From NCBI GenBank assembly GCA_002361535.1, contig DETG01000014.1:1-31055 (forward strand): DNA of 31,055 nucleotides, in the 5' to 3' direction. The position numbers and the translations under genes are program-made. Positions within the stretch are counted from its first letter, which is position 1. Each line of letters begins with the position of its first letter. Origin of the DNA: Prevotella sp. UBA3294. GTDB taxonomy: Bacteria; Bacteroidota; Bacteroidia; Bacteroidales; Bacteroidaceae. The notes under the pieces were generated by a model. That model saw only the letters and a program-made list of their open reading frames with translations, did no database searches and had not been told where the DNA came from. Of this stretch, positions 22,848 to 31,055 are shown piece after piece.

Positions 22848-25800
22848 ATGAAAAGGAACGGCCAACGATTGCTGATACTTTCTCTCCTGATCATGGTGTA
22901 TGTCACTGTCTGGGGACAGGCACCCGGTGTGGATAGGCTATTCCGCACGATAGGATTGCAGCAAGGACTGTCAAATTCACAAGTAAACTGCTTGATGAAA
23001 GACAGCCGTGGCTTTGTATGGCTTGGTACGATGTCGGGCTTAAACCGTTTCGACGGTGTGCGATTCAAGACATTCCACGCTCGTGCCGGTAACAAACAGT
23101 CGATCATCAATGATTGTGTGAATCAACTCTTTGAGGATTTCGAAGGAAACATTTGGGTGGAGACCGCCATAGGATATTGTGTATATCATCCTGTCTCGGA
23201 GTCGTTTGATCAGCATCCTGAAGAGTGGATGAAGACGAAAGGTATGGAAGGAATCCCCCATCGGGTGTATGTTGACTCCCGTCAAAACCTTTGGATAGCT
23301 GTCATCGGGAAAGGTCTTTACCGTCTGTCCCCTGATGACCAACAGGCGCAGCTGTTCCCGCGGGTCAGACAAGGACATCAGGTGACATCCCTCTGTGAGA
23401 CACCGCAGGGCATGGCCGTGGTGGATGATGACGGACTGATCACACTTTTCCCAACTGCTCCCCATCAAAGGAATCATCCTGTAGAGCAAAACGGCTTATT
23501 GCAAATGGGAGCACCCTCTCCCCGTGATTATTTCCTTTTCGTTGACCATGCAGGACGTTATTGGGTGAGTGCCGACGGACTTTCCGTTGTTTTTGAGCCT
23601 TCGCAGACGGTGTCATCCGGCAAATGGTATCCAACTGTTGCCGAATGGCTCACCGCCCATGGCATGTCCTATGCTGGTGGACGTGTGCAGGTAAAAGACC
23701 TTAAGGAAGACAAAGATGGGAATCTGTGGATGGCCACAGACCATTCCGGACTGATGGTGATCACTAAAGACCATCACCTCACTACTTATCTTGCACAAGA
23801 AGGAAGGATGGGAGCCTTGCCCGACAACACGTTACAATGTGTGATGTTTGATGAGAACAACGCCCTCTGGGTGGGAACGTTGAAAAACGGTGCCGCCTTT
23901 TCTTGGGAGGGTGCCACCCGCTTCCCTTTGCTCCCACTCGGGGATGTATGTACACTCACTGAAGATCGGTTAGGCAATATCTGGTGTGGAACGAACGATC
24001 GGGGTATCGTCTGTTACCAACCTTTGACCGGTACTCAGCGGATATACCGACGACAAGACACAGGACTGGGGTCGGATGTGGTGGTTAGTTCTTTGAGTGC
24101 TCACGATGGTACGTTGTGGTTCGGTACCTTCAACGGCGGACTGGCGCACTATGTTGACGGGCATTTTCAGGTATATCGCACGAAAGACGGTCTTTCCAGT
24201 GACAATATATGGGCATTAGCAGAGAATGCAGAAGGACATATCCTCATCGGAACATTAGGCGGGGGAGTACAGGAACTGGATGTGAAAACAGGAAAGCTGA
24301 CCACCTATAACTATCAGAACGCACGATTGGCCTCAGATTATATTTCCTCTCTCTGCACAGATCAGAAAGGGAATGTGCTGATTGGTCATTCTCAGAATTT
24401 CTCCATCATGAAAGCGGGCACGCGGAAAATCGAGAATTTTGAGAAGACTCGCGACGGACAGCCGTTTGTCAGTCCGGAGGTGAACCAAGTGCTGATGGAT
24501 AGTCGTGGGCTGATATGGGATGCCACTGCCTCTGGGGTTAACGTCTATGATCCCGTTACCGACCAGCTGCTGGAAGTAAGTGGTATGGGCTGTTCGGTAA
24601 CAGAGGATCTGAACCATGATATATGGATCGTCTCCGATATTGGTCTTTCGCAGGTGAAAGTGTCAAAACAGGAAGGACGCTGGCAGTTGAACGTGTCGAG
24701 CTATGACAGTCTGGACGGCTTGCAGTCTCGGCAGTTCAATTACCGCAGCATCCTTGTCACGCAAAATGGAGATATCCTCATTGGCGGACAGGATGGCGTG
24801 AATGTGGTTCCCCATGCCCAACGGCAAGAGCGGCAGGCACCTTCCAAGGCCCTGTTCAGTGGGCTCATCCTTTTTGACCATCCGTTGGCAGTGGGAGAGG
24901 AGTATAACGGCAGGGTGGTGCTGAAGGAGGCTATTAATGAGAGTAGGCATCTTGTCCTCGATTACGATGAGAAAGATTTTACCATCCAATTGGCAGCAAC
25001 CTCGTTTGTCTATCCCTCACGTAAGCATTTCCTTTACAGGTTGAAGGGGTTTAATGACCAGTGGATGCGCACACCTTCCGATCGTAGTGAAGTCACCTAT
25101 ACGAATTTGTCACCAGGAACCTATCACTTGGAAGTGAAGGTGCTTGACCGCTATGGTAACCCGTATCCCGAAGTCAGCGAATTGGTGATCGTCATCCGTC
25201 CACCTTTCTATATGTCATTATGGGCTATCCTGTTCTATGTCCTGTTAGCAGGTGCACTCCTCTATTATGTTTACTATCGGATGATGGCACGGCAGAAGGC
25301 AAAGTTTGCCATTGAACAGGTGAAACGGGAAGCAGAACAAGAGCGGAAGATGGATATGATGAAGATGCGGTTCTACACGAATGTCAGCCATGAACTGCGC
25401 ACTCCGCTCACGCTGATCATCTCACCTCTGGCCCATTTGATCAGAAAAGAGGATCACGAAGAGAAAAAGGCACAGTTGACATTGATACACCGTAATGCCG
25501 AGCGACTGCTCACCTTGGTGAATGACATCTTGGATTTCCGAAAGCTCGATGCCAACAAGATGAAATTGAACTTGGTGACGGGTGATTTAGTGGCCAGGTT
25601 GCGGAATATCTGTTCTTCGTTCCAACTGTTACAGGATAAACCTGTTACGATCTCTTTCGATTCAAATGAGGAATCACTGATGATGAAGTTCGATGATGAA
25701 AAGATGACAAAGGTCATCAATAACCTGTTGTCGAATGCATATAAGTTCACCAACGAGGGTACGATCCAGGTGTCGCTGAAAAGGGATGAACAGCAAAAAC

Positions 25801-26867
25801 AGGTTATGATCTGTGTGAGTGATACGGGTATCGGAATCAGCGATACGGATAAACAACATATCTTTGAACGGTTCTACCAGGCTGAGGGGCATGATGGCCA
25901 ATCCTTTGGGGGCAGTGGCGTGGGACTCAGTATGGTGAAAGACTATGTAGAGATGCATGGCGGTTCGGTGTCGGTGACCGACAACCCCGGCGGTGGAACG
26001 GTGTTCACGCTCGTCTTGCCACTTGTGGAGGAGATGAGAAGTCAGGAACCGGCAGATCAGGAGATACAGGAAGAGTCTGTGCCCATGACTGATGAGAAGG
26101 CTGCTCCTGCCACGTTACCGGAACTATTATTAGTAGATGACAGTGAGGACTTTCTGGAGTTCATGACAAGTGTGCTGGAAGACAGCTACCACATCCGTGT
26201 GGCCCATCATGGTGAGGAGGCATTGGCACGGATTGAAGAGAAGAAGCCAGACATCATTCTGAGTGATGTGATGATGCCGTTGATGGACGGTGTGGAACTA
26301 TGTCGTCGGGTGAAAGGCAACCCCGCGACAGCACGCATACCTTTCGTGATGCTCACGGCGAGAATGGCTTCGGAGCACAAGATTGAAGGACTGGAAAGTG
26401 GAGCTGATGACTATATCACCAAACCTTTCGACATCGATCTGCTCACACTGCGTATGAATAACTTGTTGAAATGGCGAGACAGCAGTAAGAAAGGTAAACT
26501 TGAACCGCAGGTACAGGAGATCGAGATCACCTCGTTGGATGAAAAACTGGTGAAAGAGGCCACCTCCTACGTGGAGGAGAATATCAGTAATACTGATCTG
26601 TCGGTGGAGACACTGAGTATTGCAATGAATATGTCGCGTGTCCACCTCTATAAGAAATTGCTTTCCGTGACGGGAAACACTCCCTCGGAGTTCATCCGGT
26701 TGATCCGTCTGCGTCGTGCTGAACAGTTGTTGCGTAAGAGTCAGCTTACCGTAGCCGAGGTGTCTTATGCTGTGGGATTCAACAACCCTCGGTATTTCTC
26801 GAAGTATTTCCGTGAGATGTATGAGCTCACACCCTCGCAATATAAAGAGAAATACGAGGAAAAATAA
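22848..26867 (+). CDS. Hybrid two-component system sensor/regulator (HTCS)
   Basis: A single 1339-residue inner-membrane protein that senses an oligosaccharide in the periplasm and activates the locus. Seen in order: a signal or anchor segment (7-23); two-component-regulator propeller repeats (about 30-690; SRGFVWLGTMSGLNRFDG, EDRLGNIWCGTNDRGI); a Y_Y_Y domain (about 715-780; YTNLSPGTYHLEVKVLDRYG); a transmembrane helix (about 786-808); a histidine kinase with phospho-acceptor His848 (NVSHELRTP) and ATPase motifs NLLSNAYKF, DTGIGIS and GGSGVGLS; a receiver domain (about 1090-1205) with acceptor Asp1140 (LSDVMMP) and KPFD; and an AraC-type helix-turn-helix (about 1235-1335). The frame is open from 22632, but ATG 22848 follows the promoter and gives a normal N-terminus. 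Probable targets are the susC promoter and the GH31 promoter. Confidence 0.95.
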   Translation: MKRNGQRLLILSLLIMVYVTVWGQAPGVDRLFRTIGLQQGLSNSQVNCLMKDSRGFVWLGTMSGLNRFDGVRFKTFHARAGNKQSIINDCVNQLFEDFEGNIWVETAIGYCVYHPVSESFDQHPEEWMKTKGMEGIPHRVYVDSRQNLWIAVIGKGLYRLSPDDQQAQLFPRVRQGHQVTSLCETPQGMAVVDDDGLITLFPTAPHQRNHPVEQNGLLQMGAPSPRDYFLFVDHAGRYWVSADGLSVVFEPSQTVSSGKWYPTVAEWLTAHGMSYAGGRVQVKDLKEDKDGNLWMATDHSGLMVITKDHHLTTYLAQEGRMGALPDNTLQCVMFDENNALWVGTLKNGAAFSWEGATRFPLLPLGDVCTLTEDRLGNIWCGTNDRGIVCYQPLTGTQRIYRRQDTGLGSDVVVSSLSAHDGTLWFGTFNGGLAHYVDGHFQVYRTKDGLSSDNIWALAENAEGHILIGTLGGGVQELDVKTGKLTTYNYQNARLASDYISSLCTDQKGNVLIGHSQNFSIMKAGTRKIENFEKTRDGQPFVSPEVNQVLMDSRGLIWDATASGVNVYDPVTDQLLEVSGMGCSVTEDLNHDIWIVSDIGLSQVKVSKQEGRWQLNVSSYDSLDGLQSRQFNYRSILVTQNGDILIGGQDGVNVVPHAQRQERQAPSKALFSGLILFDHPLAVGEEYNGRVVLKEAINESRHLVLDYDEKDFTIQLAATSFVYPSRKHFLYRLKGFNDQWMRTPSDRSEVTYTNLSPGTYHLEVKVLDRYGNPYPEVSELVIVIRPPFYMSLWAILFYVLLAGALLYYVYYRMMARQKAKFAIEQVKREAEQERKMDMMKMRFYTNVSHELRTPLTLIISPLAHLIRKEDHEEKKAQLTLIHRNAERLLTLVNDILDFRKLDANKMKLNLVTGDLVARLRNICSSFQLLQDKPVTISFDSNEESLMMKFDDEKMTKVINNLLSNAYKFTNEGTIQVSLKRDEQQKQVMICVSDTGIGISDTDKQHIFERFYQAEGHDGQSFGGSGVGLSMVKDYVEMHGGSVSVTDNPGGGTVFTLVLPLVEEMRSQEPADQEIQEESVPMTDEKAAPATLPELLLVDDSEDFLEFMTSVLEDSYHIRVAHHGEEALARIEEKKPDIILSDVMMPLMDGVELCRRVKGNPATARIPFVMLTARMASEHKIEGLESGADDYITKPFDIDLLTLRMNNLLKWRDSSKKGKLEPQVQEIEITSLDEKLVKEATSYVEENISNTDLSVETLSIAMNMSRVHLYKKLLSVTGNTPSEFIRLIRLRRAEQLLRKSQLTVAEVSYAVGFNNPRYFSKYFREMYELTPSQYKEKYEEK

Positions 26868-26919
26868 CATGTGATACCTTGTTTGGAAACATTCTGAGAT
26901 CATGATGTGGCTTTTTTTT
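26867..26919 (+). terminator. Possible weak terminator after the HTCS gene
   Basis: ACAT and TGAT (26867-26875) can pair with ATCA and ATGT (26899-26908) across a small internal loop, followed by GGC and eight T (26912-26919). The stem is weak and the T-run is also the spacer of the next promoter, so this is tentative. Confidence 0.3.
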
Positions 26920-26921
26920 CG

Positions 26922-26929
26922 TATCTTTG
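26922..26929 (+). promoter_or_regulatory. -7 box of the GH31-GH2 promoter
   Basis: TATCTTTG matches TAnnTTTG, 44 bases before the GH31 ATG. No -33 TTG is at the right distance, which would suit activation by the HTCS. Confidence 0.6.
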
Positions 26930-26973
26930 CACTCGTCAAACGAAGGATATAACTAATTTCATAATAATAACCG

Positions 26974-29967
26974 ATGAAGTACGTAAAGTTATTCGTATCA
27001 ACAGTGATGTTGGCAGCTGCCACGATGGTGCAGGCTGCCGGCTTTGTGAAGAATGGCAACAGCGTGACAATCGAGGTGGGGTCGCCGAAGGATGGTGGTG
27101 CCAAGATTGTCCGTCTGCAAGTGATGAACGATCGTATTATCCGTGTGCAAGCCACCTGTGAAGAGGCTCTCCCGCAGAAGACGAGTCTGATGATTGTGCC
27201 ACAGAGCACCAAGGCTGTGTCTTTCGATGTAACAGAGAACGGTGATGAGGTGACGGTGAAAGCCAAGGAGGTGAAGGCTGTGGTGAACAAGTCTTCTGGC
27301 GCCATCGCATTCTTTGATGGAGAAGGTAATCTGCTCACCAAAGAGTCGAAGAACGGTAAGACATTCAAACACTTCACCGTACCTGAGCGTGAATATGGCT
27401 CCAAAGGCGGTCCGGCTATCACTGAGGAGATGAAACACGGCTTACAGTGGCACATGGAATTTGAGAGTCCTGCCGATGAGGCCTTTTATGGCTTGGGACA
27501 GCATCAGTCGGAGGAATATAACATGAAAGGCAAGAACGAGGATCTCTTCCAGTATAACACCAAGGTGAGCATCCCCTTTGTCCTTTCCAACAAGAACTAC
27601 GGTATCCTATGGGATTCCTATTCCTATTGCCGTTTTGGTAACCCCGAGGACTACCTGCAGCTGAACCGCGCCTTCAAGCTCTACGATAAGAACGGAAAGG
27701 AAGGGCATCTCACTGGTACTTACGTGGATAAGGATGGAAAGAAACTGGTGCGCGATGAAGATTCCCTGTATTATGAGTATGCTTATCCCGCCACTTCGGA
27801 GATTGCCTGTGCTACGGATAACGGAGGTATCAAGAACCTCCCGCAGGGTTTCAATCTGCAGGGATCCCATGTGGTGTATGAGGGCTTTATTGAACCAGCA
27901 TGTTGCGGTAAGTGTGCAGGGAAGAAGCAGTTGTATCAGTTCATTCTCTACTATGCCGGATATATTAAGGTATATATTGATGGTAAGGAGGTAGTGGCAG
28001 AACGATGGCGCACCGCATGGAACCCGAACAGTTATAAGTTCTCCACAGAACTGACGAAGGGACGTAAGGCTCAGCTGCGTATCGAGTGGCAGCCCGATGG
28101 CGGCGAGAGCTATTGCAGTCTGCGCGTAGCCCAGCCCCGTTCGGAAGAGGCTCGTGGCAACCTGAGTATCTGGAGTGAGATGGCAAAAGATATGGACTAC
28201 TATTTCATCTCAGGAAATAATTTCGATGAGATCATCTCTGGTTATCGTACCCTCACGGGAAAGGCACCGATCTACCCGAAGTGGGTGCTGGGTTTCTGGC
28301 AGAGTAGGGAGCGTTACAAGACTCAGGCCGAGATCGAGGAGACACTCAAGGAGTTCCGTGACCGAAAGATCCCTGTGGATAATATCGTACAGGACTGGAA
28401 CTACTGGAAACTTGACAGCTGGGGTGATCATACCTTCGAGGCCAGCCGTTACCCGAATCCACAAGGGATGCTCGACTATGTCCACAAACTGGGTGGACGC
28501 TTCATGATTTCCGTATGGCCGAAATTCTATGATACCGTTGACAACTATAAGGAACTGGACAAGAACGGATGGATGTACCGTCAGGCTGTGAAAGATGATA
28601 TCCACGACTGGTTAGGATTCCGTGGCTCGTTCTATGATGCCTATGATGCCGGAGCCAGGAAGATGTTCTGGCGCCAGATGGACGAGAACCTCTATACGAA
28701 ATACAACCACGGCATCGATGCCTGGTGGATGGATGCTTCTGAGCCGAATGTGCGTGATTGTACACCGATGTGGTATCGTAAGGCACTTTGCGGTCCTACC
28801 GCTCTTGGAACATCCACAGAGTATTTCAATGCTTATTCAACGGTGAATGCCGATGCCATTTACAACGGACAGCGTTCGGTGTTCAAGGGAAAGATGAACG
28901 AACCCCGCGTGTTCTTGCTCACCCGTAGTGGCTTCGCCGGTGAACAGCGATTCAGTACGGCTACTTGGAGCGGTGACATCGGTACACGCTGGGAGGACAT
29001 GCGTGCACAGATGACCGCCGGTCTGAACTATGCCATGAGTGGTATCCCCTTCTGGGGTATGGATCAGGGTGGCTTCTGTGTGGAGAACCGTTATGTGGCA
29101 GCACAGCAGGAGTTCGATAAGACTGGTGTGGAGAACAGTGACCTGAAGGAATGGCGCGAGTTGCAGACACGTTGGAACCAGTTCGGCTGTTTCATCCCCT
29201 TGTATCGTGCTCATGGTCAGTGGCCGCTGCGTGAGGTATGGAACATTGCTCCAGAAAACCATCCTGCTTACCAGACCATCGTTTGGTATGACAAGCTGCG
29301 CTACCGTCTGATGCCTTATCTCTATTCTATGGCAGGCTGGGCACACTTCAAAGACTATACGTTGATGCGCGGACTGGTGATGGATTTCAACGGTGACGAG
29401 AATGTGCTGAATATTCCTGATCAGTGGATGTTCGGACCGGCTCTGATGGCTTGTCCCGTCGGCTATTACAAGGCACGCAACCGTAGTGTCTATTTCCCAG
29501 AGCAATGTGGCTGGTACGATTTCTATACTGGTGAGTTCATTGAGGGTGGTCAGCGACTGATCGTCGATGCACCGTATGAGCGCATCCCGGTATTTGTCCG
29601 CGAGGGAAGCATCATCCCCTTTGGACCGGAGATCCAGTATTGCGATGAGAAACCGGCAGAACTGATCAACCTCTATGTCTATGCTGGTGCCGACGCCACG
29701 TTCCAGCTCTATGAGGATGAGGGTACGAACTATAACTATGAAAAGGGGAAATATGCTACCATCGACATCAGCTATGATGATGCTACAAAGACCGTCACCT
29801 TTGGAAAGCGTTCCGGCTCTTTCAACGGCATGTTGAAAAACCGCCGCTTCAACATCGTGCTCATCACGAGAGATCAGCCTCGTGAGTTGAACCTTGAGAA
29901 CCCTGAGGGTCAGATGGTACAGTACAACGGTAAGGCCATGACGGTCAATCTCTACGTGAGACTGTAA
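26974..29967 (+). CDS. GH31 alpha-glycosidase with PA14 insert (probable alpha-xylosidase)
   Basis: The 997-residue exported enzyme (signal peptide ending MVQAAG) should remove alpha-1,6-xylose from xyloglucan oligosaccharides, probably in the periplasm. An N-terminal beta-sandwich (about 23-250; EAFYGLGQHQSEEYNMKG) is interrupted by a PA14-like module (about 255-395; GFIEPACCGKCAGKKQLYQFILYYAG in part). The (beta/alpha)8 barrel follows, with Asp587 as nucleophile (WWMDASEP) and Asp668 as acid/base (WSGDIGTRWEDM). C-terminal beta domains contain RVPVFVREGSIIPFGP-like IPVFVREGSIIPFG. A PA14 insert at this place is known in the alpha-xylosidases CjXyl31A and BoGH31A, and length is alike. It is followed after 16 bases by the GH2 gene. 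An alpha-glucosidase activity cannot be excluded from sequence alone. Confidence 0.92.
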   Translation: MKYVKLFVSTVMLAAATMVQAAGFVKNGNSVTIEVGSPKDGGAKIVRLQVMNDRIIRVQATCEEALPQKTSLMIVPQSTKAVSFDVTENGDEVTVKAKEVKAVVNKSSGAIAFFDGEGNLLTKESKNGKTFKHFTVPEREYGSKGGPAITEEMKHGLQWHMEFESPADEAFYGLGQHQSEEYNMKGKNEDLFQYNTKVSIPFVLSNKNYGILWDSYSYCRFGNPEDYLQLNRAFKLYDKNGKEGHLTGTYVDKDGKKLVRDEDSLYYEYAYPATSEIACATDNGGIKNLPQGFNLQGSHVVYEGFIEPACCGKCAGKKQLYQFILYYAGYIKVYIDGKEVVAERWRTAWNPNSYKFSTELTKGRKAQLRIEWQPDGGESYCSLRVAQPRSEEARGNLSIWSEMAKDMDYYFISGNNFDEIISGYRTLTGKAPIYPKWVLGFWQSRERYKTQAEIEETLKEFRDRKIPVDNIVQDWNYWKLDSWGDHTFEASRYPNPQGMLDYVHKLGGRFMISVWPKFYDTVDNYKELDKNGWMYRQAVKDDIHDWLGFRGSFYDAYDAGARKMFWRQMDENLYTKYNHGIDAWWMDASEPNVRDCTPMWYRKALCGPTALGTSTEYFNAYSTVNADAIYNGQRSVFKGKMNEPRVFLLTRSGFAGEQRFSTATWSGDIGTRWEDMRAQMTAGLNYAMSGIPFWGMDQGGFCVENRYVAAQQEFDKTGVENSDLKEWRELQTRWNQFGCFIPLYRAHGQWPLREVWNIAPENHPAYQTIVWYDKLRYRLMPYLYSMAGWAHFKDYTLMRGLVMDFNGDENVLNIPDQWMFGPALMACPVGYYKARNRSVYFPEQCGWYDFYTGEFIEGGQRLIVDAPYERIPVFVREGSIIPFGPEIQYCDEKPAELINLYVYAGADATFQLYEDEGTNYNYEKGKYATIDISYDDATKTVTFGKRSGSFNGMLKNRRFNIVLITRDQPRELNLENPEGQMVQYNGKAMTVNLYVRL

Positions 29968-29983
29968 GGATAATGTATAAGGT

Positions 29984-31055
29984 ATGACAGACTACAAAAA
30001 GATATGTGTGGTGCTGACTGCCATCCTTTGCGGATTGGCAGTACAGGCCCGCGATCGGAAAAACTTTGATGGAGGATGGGACTTCCTCCTGAATGACAAG
30101 CTGACCATCGAAGAGGTAGGGAAAGTCACAGACTGGCGGAGACTGGATCTCCCACACGACTGGGCTATCGAAGGTGACTTCTATGCGGGGAACCCTTCGG
30201 GAGCGGGTGGGGGAGCCCTGCCCGGTGGTATCGGATGGTACAGGAAGAAGTTCACGGTCACCGGGAACGCCTGTTATTTCATTGAGTTCGATGGGGTGTA
30301 TATGAACAGTACCGTCTGGCTGAACGGTCATGAGTTAGGACAGCGTCCTTACGGATACAGTTCGTTTTCTTATGACATGACACCCTATATCCGTATCGGG
30401 GAGAATGAACTGGTGGTGAAGGTCGATAACAGCGATCAGCCCAACTCCCGATGGTATAGCGGCTGCGGCATCTATCGTCATGTCTGGCTCACCCAGGTGG
30501 AGAAGACCCATGTGGCCCATTGGGGCACGTATGTCACTGCCACACCGAGTGCCAACTACCGTCAGGCCACTTTCCACATCGAAGCAGAGGTGGAGAATGC
30601 TGTGAAAGAGATGAAAGTTACCCACTACCTGCTGGATGCCAACGGGAAGACGGTAGGGAAGGCCGAGGCATGTCGGATCTCCTCGCAACCCTCGTCGTAC
30701 ACCGCTGATATCAAACTCCGACATCCCCGTCTGTGGACCCTTGAGACCCCCTATATATATAAGGTAAGGACAGAAATACGTGTTGGTAATAAAATTGTTG
30801 ATGTGTATAATACCAATACGGGAGTGAGGAGTTTCCGCTTTGATCCCAAGGCGGGCTTCTCACTCAATTCGAAAAACATGAAGATCAACGGGGTGTGCGA
30901 ACACCATGACTTGGGTTGCTTAGGGGCTGCCCTCAATGAGGATGCCCTGCACCGGAAACTATCCAAACTGAAGGCAATGGGTGTGAACTCCATCCGCTGC
31001 TCTCACAATCCACCGGCTCCCGAGCTGTTGAATATGTGCGACACCATGGGACTCA
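29984..31055 (+). CDS. GH2 beta-galactosidase-like enzyme, partial (runs off right edge)
   Basis: The visible 357 codons start with a signal peptide (MTDYKKICVVLTAILCGLAV, ending near QA). A GH2 N-terminal jelly-roll follows (about 25-180; LPHDWAIEGDF, GGIGWYRKKF, FDGVYMNSTVWLNGHELG, GYSSFSYDMTPYI, YSGCGIYRHVWL). Then comes the Ig-like domain (about 185-285) and the beginning of the catalytic barrel (INGVCEHHDLGCLGAALNED, then AMGVNSIRCSHNPPAPELL). Catalytic glutamates lie beyond the window. The motifs fit Bacteroidota GH2 beta-galactosidases; in known xyloglucan loci the GH2 removes galactose from side chains before alpha-xylosidase acts. It is 16 bases after GH31, so co-transcribed. A short A/T-rich stretch with rare codons (30750-30815) differs from the surrounding codon use. 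Confidence 0.9.
   Translation, partial: MTDYKKICVVLTAILCGLAVQARDRKNFDGGWDFLLNDKLTIEEVGKVTDWRRLDLPHDWAIEGDFYAGNPSGAGGGALPGGIGWYRKKFTVTGNACYFIEFDGVYMNSTVWLNGHELGQRPYGYSSFSYDMTPYIRIGENELVVKVDNSDQPNSRWYSGCGIYRHVWLTQVEKTHVAHWGTYVTATPSANYRQATFHIEAEVENAVKEMKVTHYLLDANGKTVGKAEACRISSQPSSYTADIKLRHPRLWTLETPYIYKVRTEIRVGNKIVDVYNTNTGVRSFRFDPKAGFSLNSKNMKINGVCEHHDLGCLGAALNEDALHRKLSKLKAMGVNSIRCSHNPPAPELLNMCDTMGL

Noticed and set aside
26298..27455. 385-codon open frame on the minus strand
   Set aside because: It crosses the HTCS end, a promoter and the GH31 start in antisense; no recognisable motif.

Overview
The window looks like chromosomal DNA from a gut or rumen Bacteroidota, most likely a Prevotella/Segatella-type organism. 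The evidence is a SusC/SusD pair, a hybrid two-component system, a DUF5686 protein and a GIN-domain lipoprotein. Several promoters are of the Bacteroidota type (a TTG-like -33 box, about 19-20 bp, then TAnnTTTG), and most genes lack a strong Shine-Dalgarno sequence. Species was not determined. All assignments come from reading motifs; no database search was run.

Region 1 (1-5344, minus strand) is a tight housekeeping operon transcribed leftward: cysE, a THUMP-domain rRNA methyltransferase (rlmL-like), a secreted dipeptidyl peptidase IV, and purD running off the left edge. Adjacent genes overlap by 17 and about 11 bases at the first two junctions. Divergent from it is a GIN/DUF2807 lipoprotein (5495-6208) ending in a strong terminator.

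Region 2 (6291-6748) is non-coding and holds an array of about eight 22-nt units. Region 3 (6780-12625) is a five-gene plus-strand operon: nucleotidyltransferase, ATP-grasp enzyme, CDP-alcohol phosphatidyltransferase, DUF5686 outer-membrane protein and HAD phosphatase. It has a clear promoter and terminator. Its enzymes suggest activation, modification and membrane transfer of a phosphorylated polyol head group, possibly inositol-like. The following intergenic region contains a candidate ~80-nt small RNA on the minus strand and a palindrome overlapping the lacI promoter.

Region 4 (12962-31055) is a polysaccharide utilisation locus: LacI regulator, SusC, SusD, SGBP-B-like TIG protein, BACON-GH5 endoglucanase, HTCS regulator, PA14-containing GH31 and GH2 (cut by the right edge). 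The gene set matches what is known of xyloglucan loci: GH5 cuts the backbone outside, SGBP/SusD/SusC capture and import oligosaccharides, GH31 (alpha-xylosidase) and GH2 (beta-galactosidase) trim side chains, and the HTCS senses the product. The 466-bp gap before the HTCS gene has a terminator with widely separated arms, a second short-period array (23 nt) and two identical 21-bp palindromes 66 bp apart. The arrays, the palindromes and the small RNA are the least explained parts of the window.
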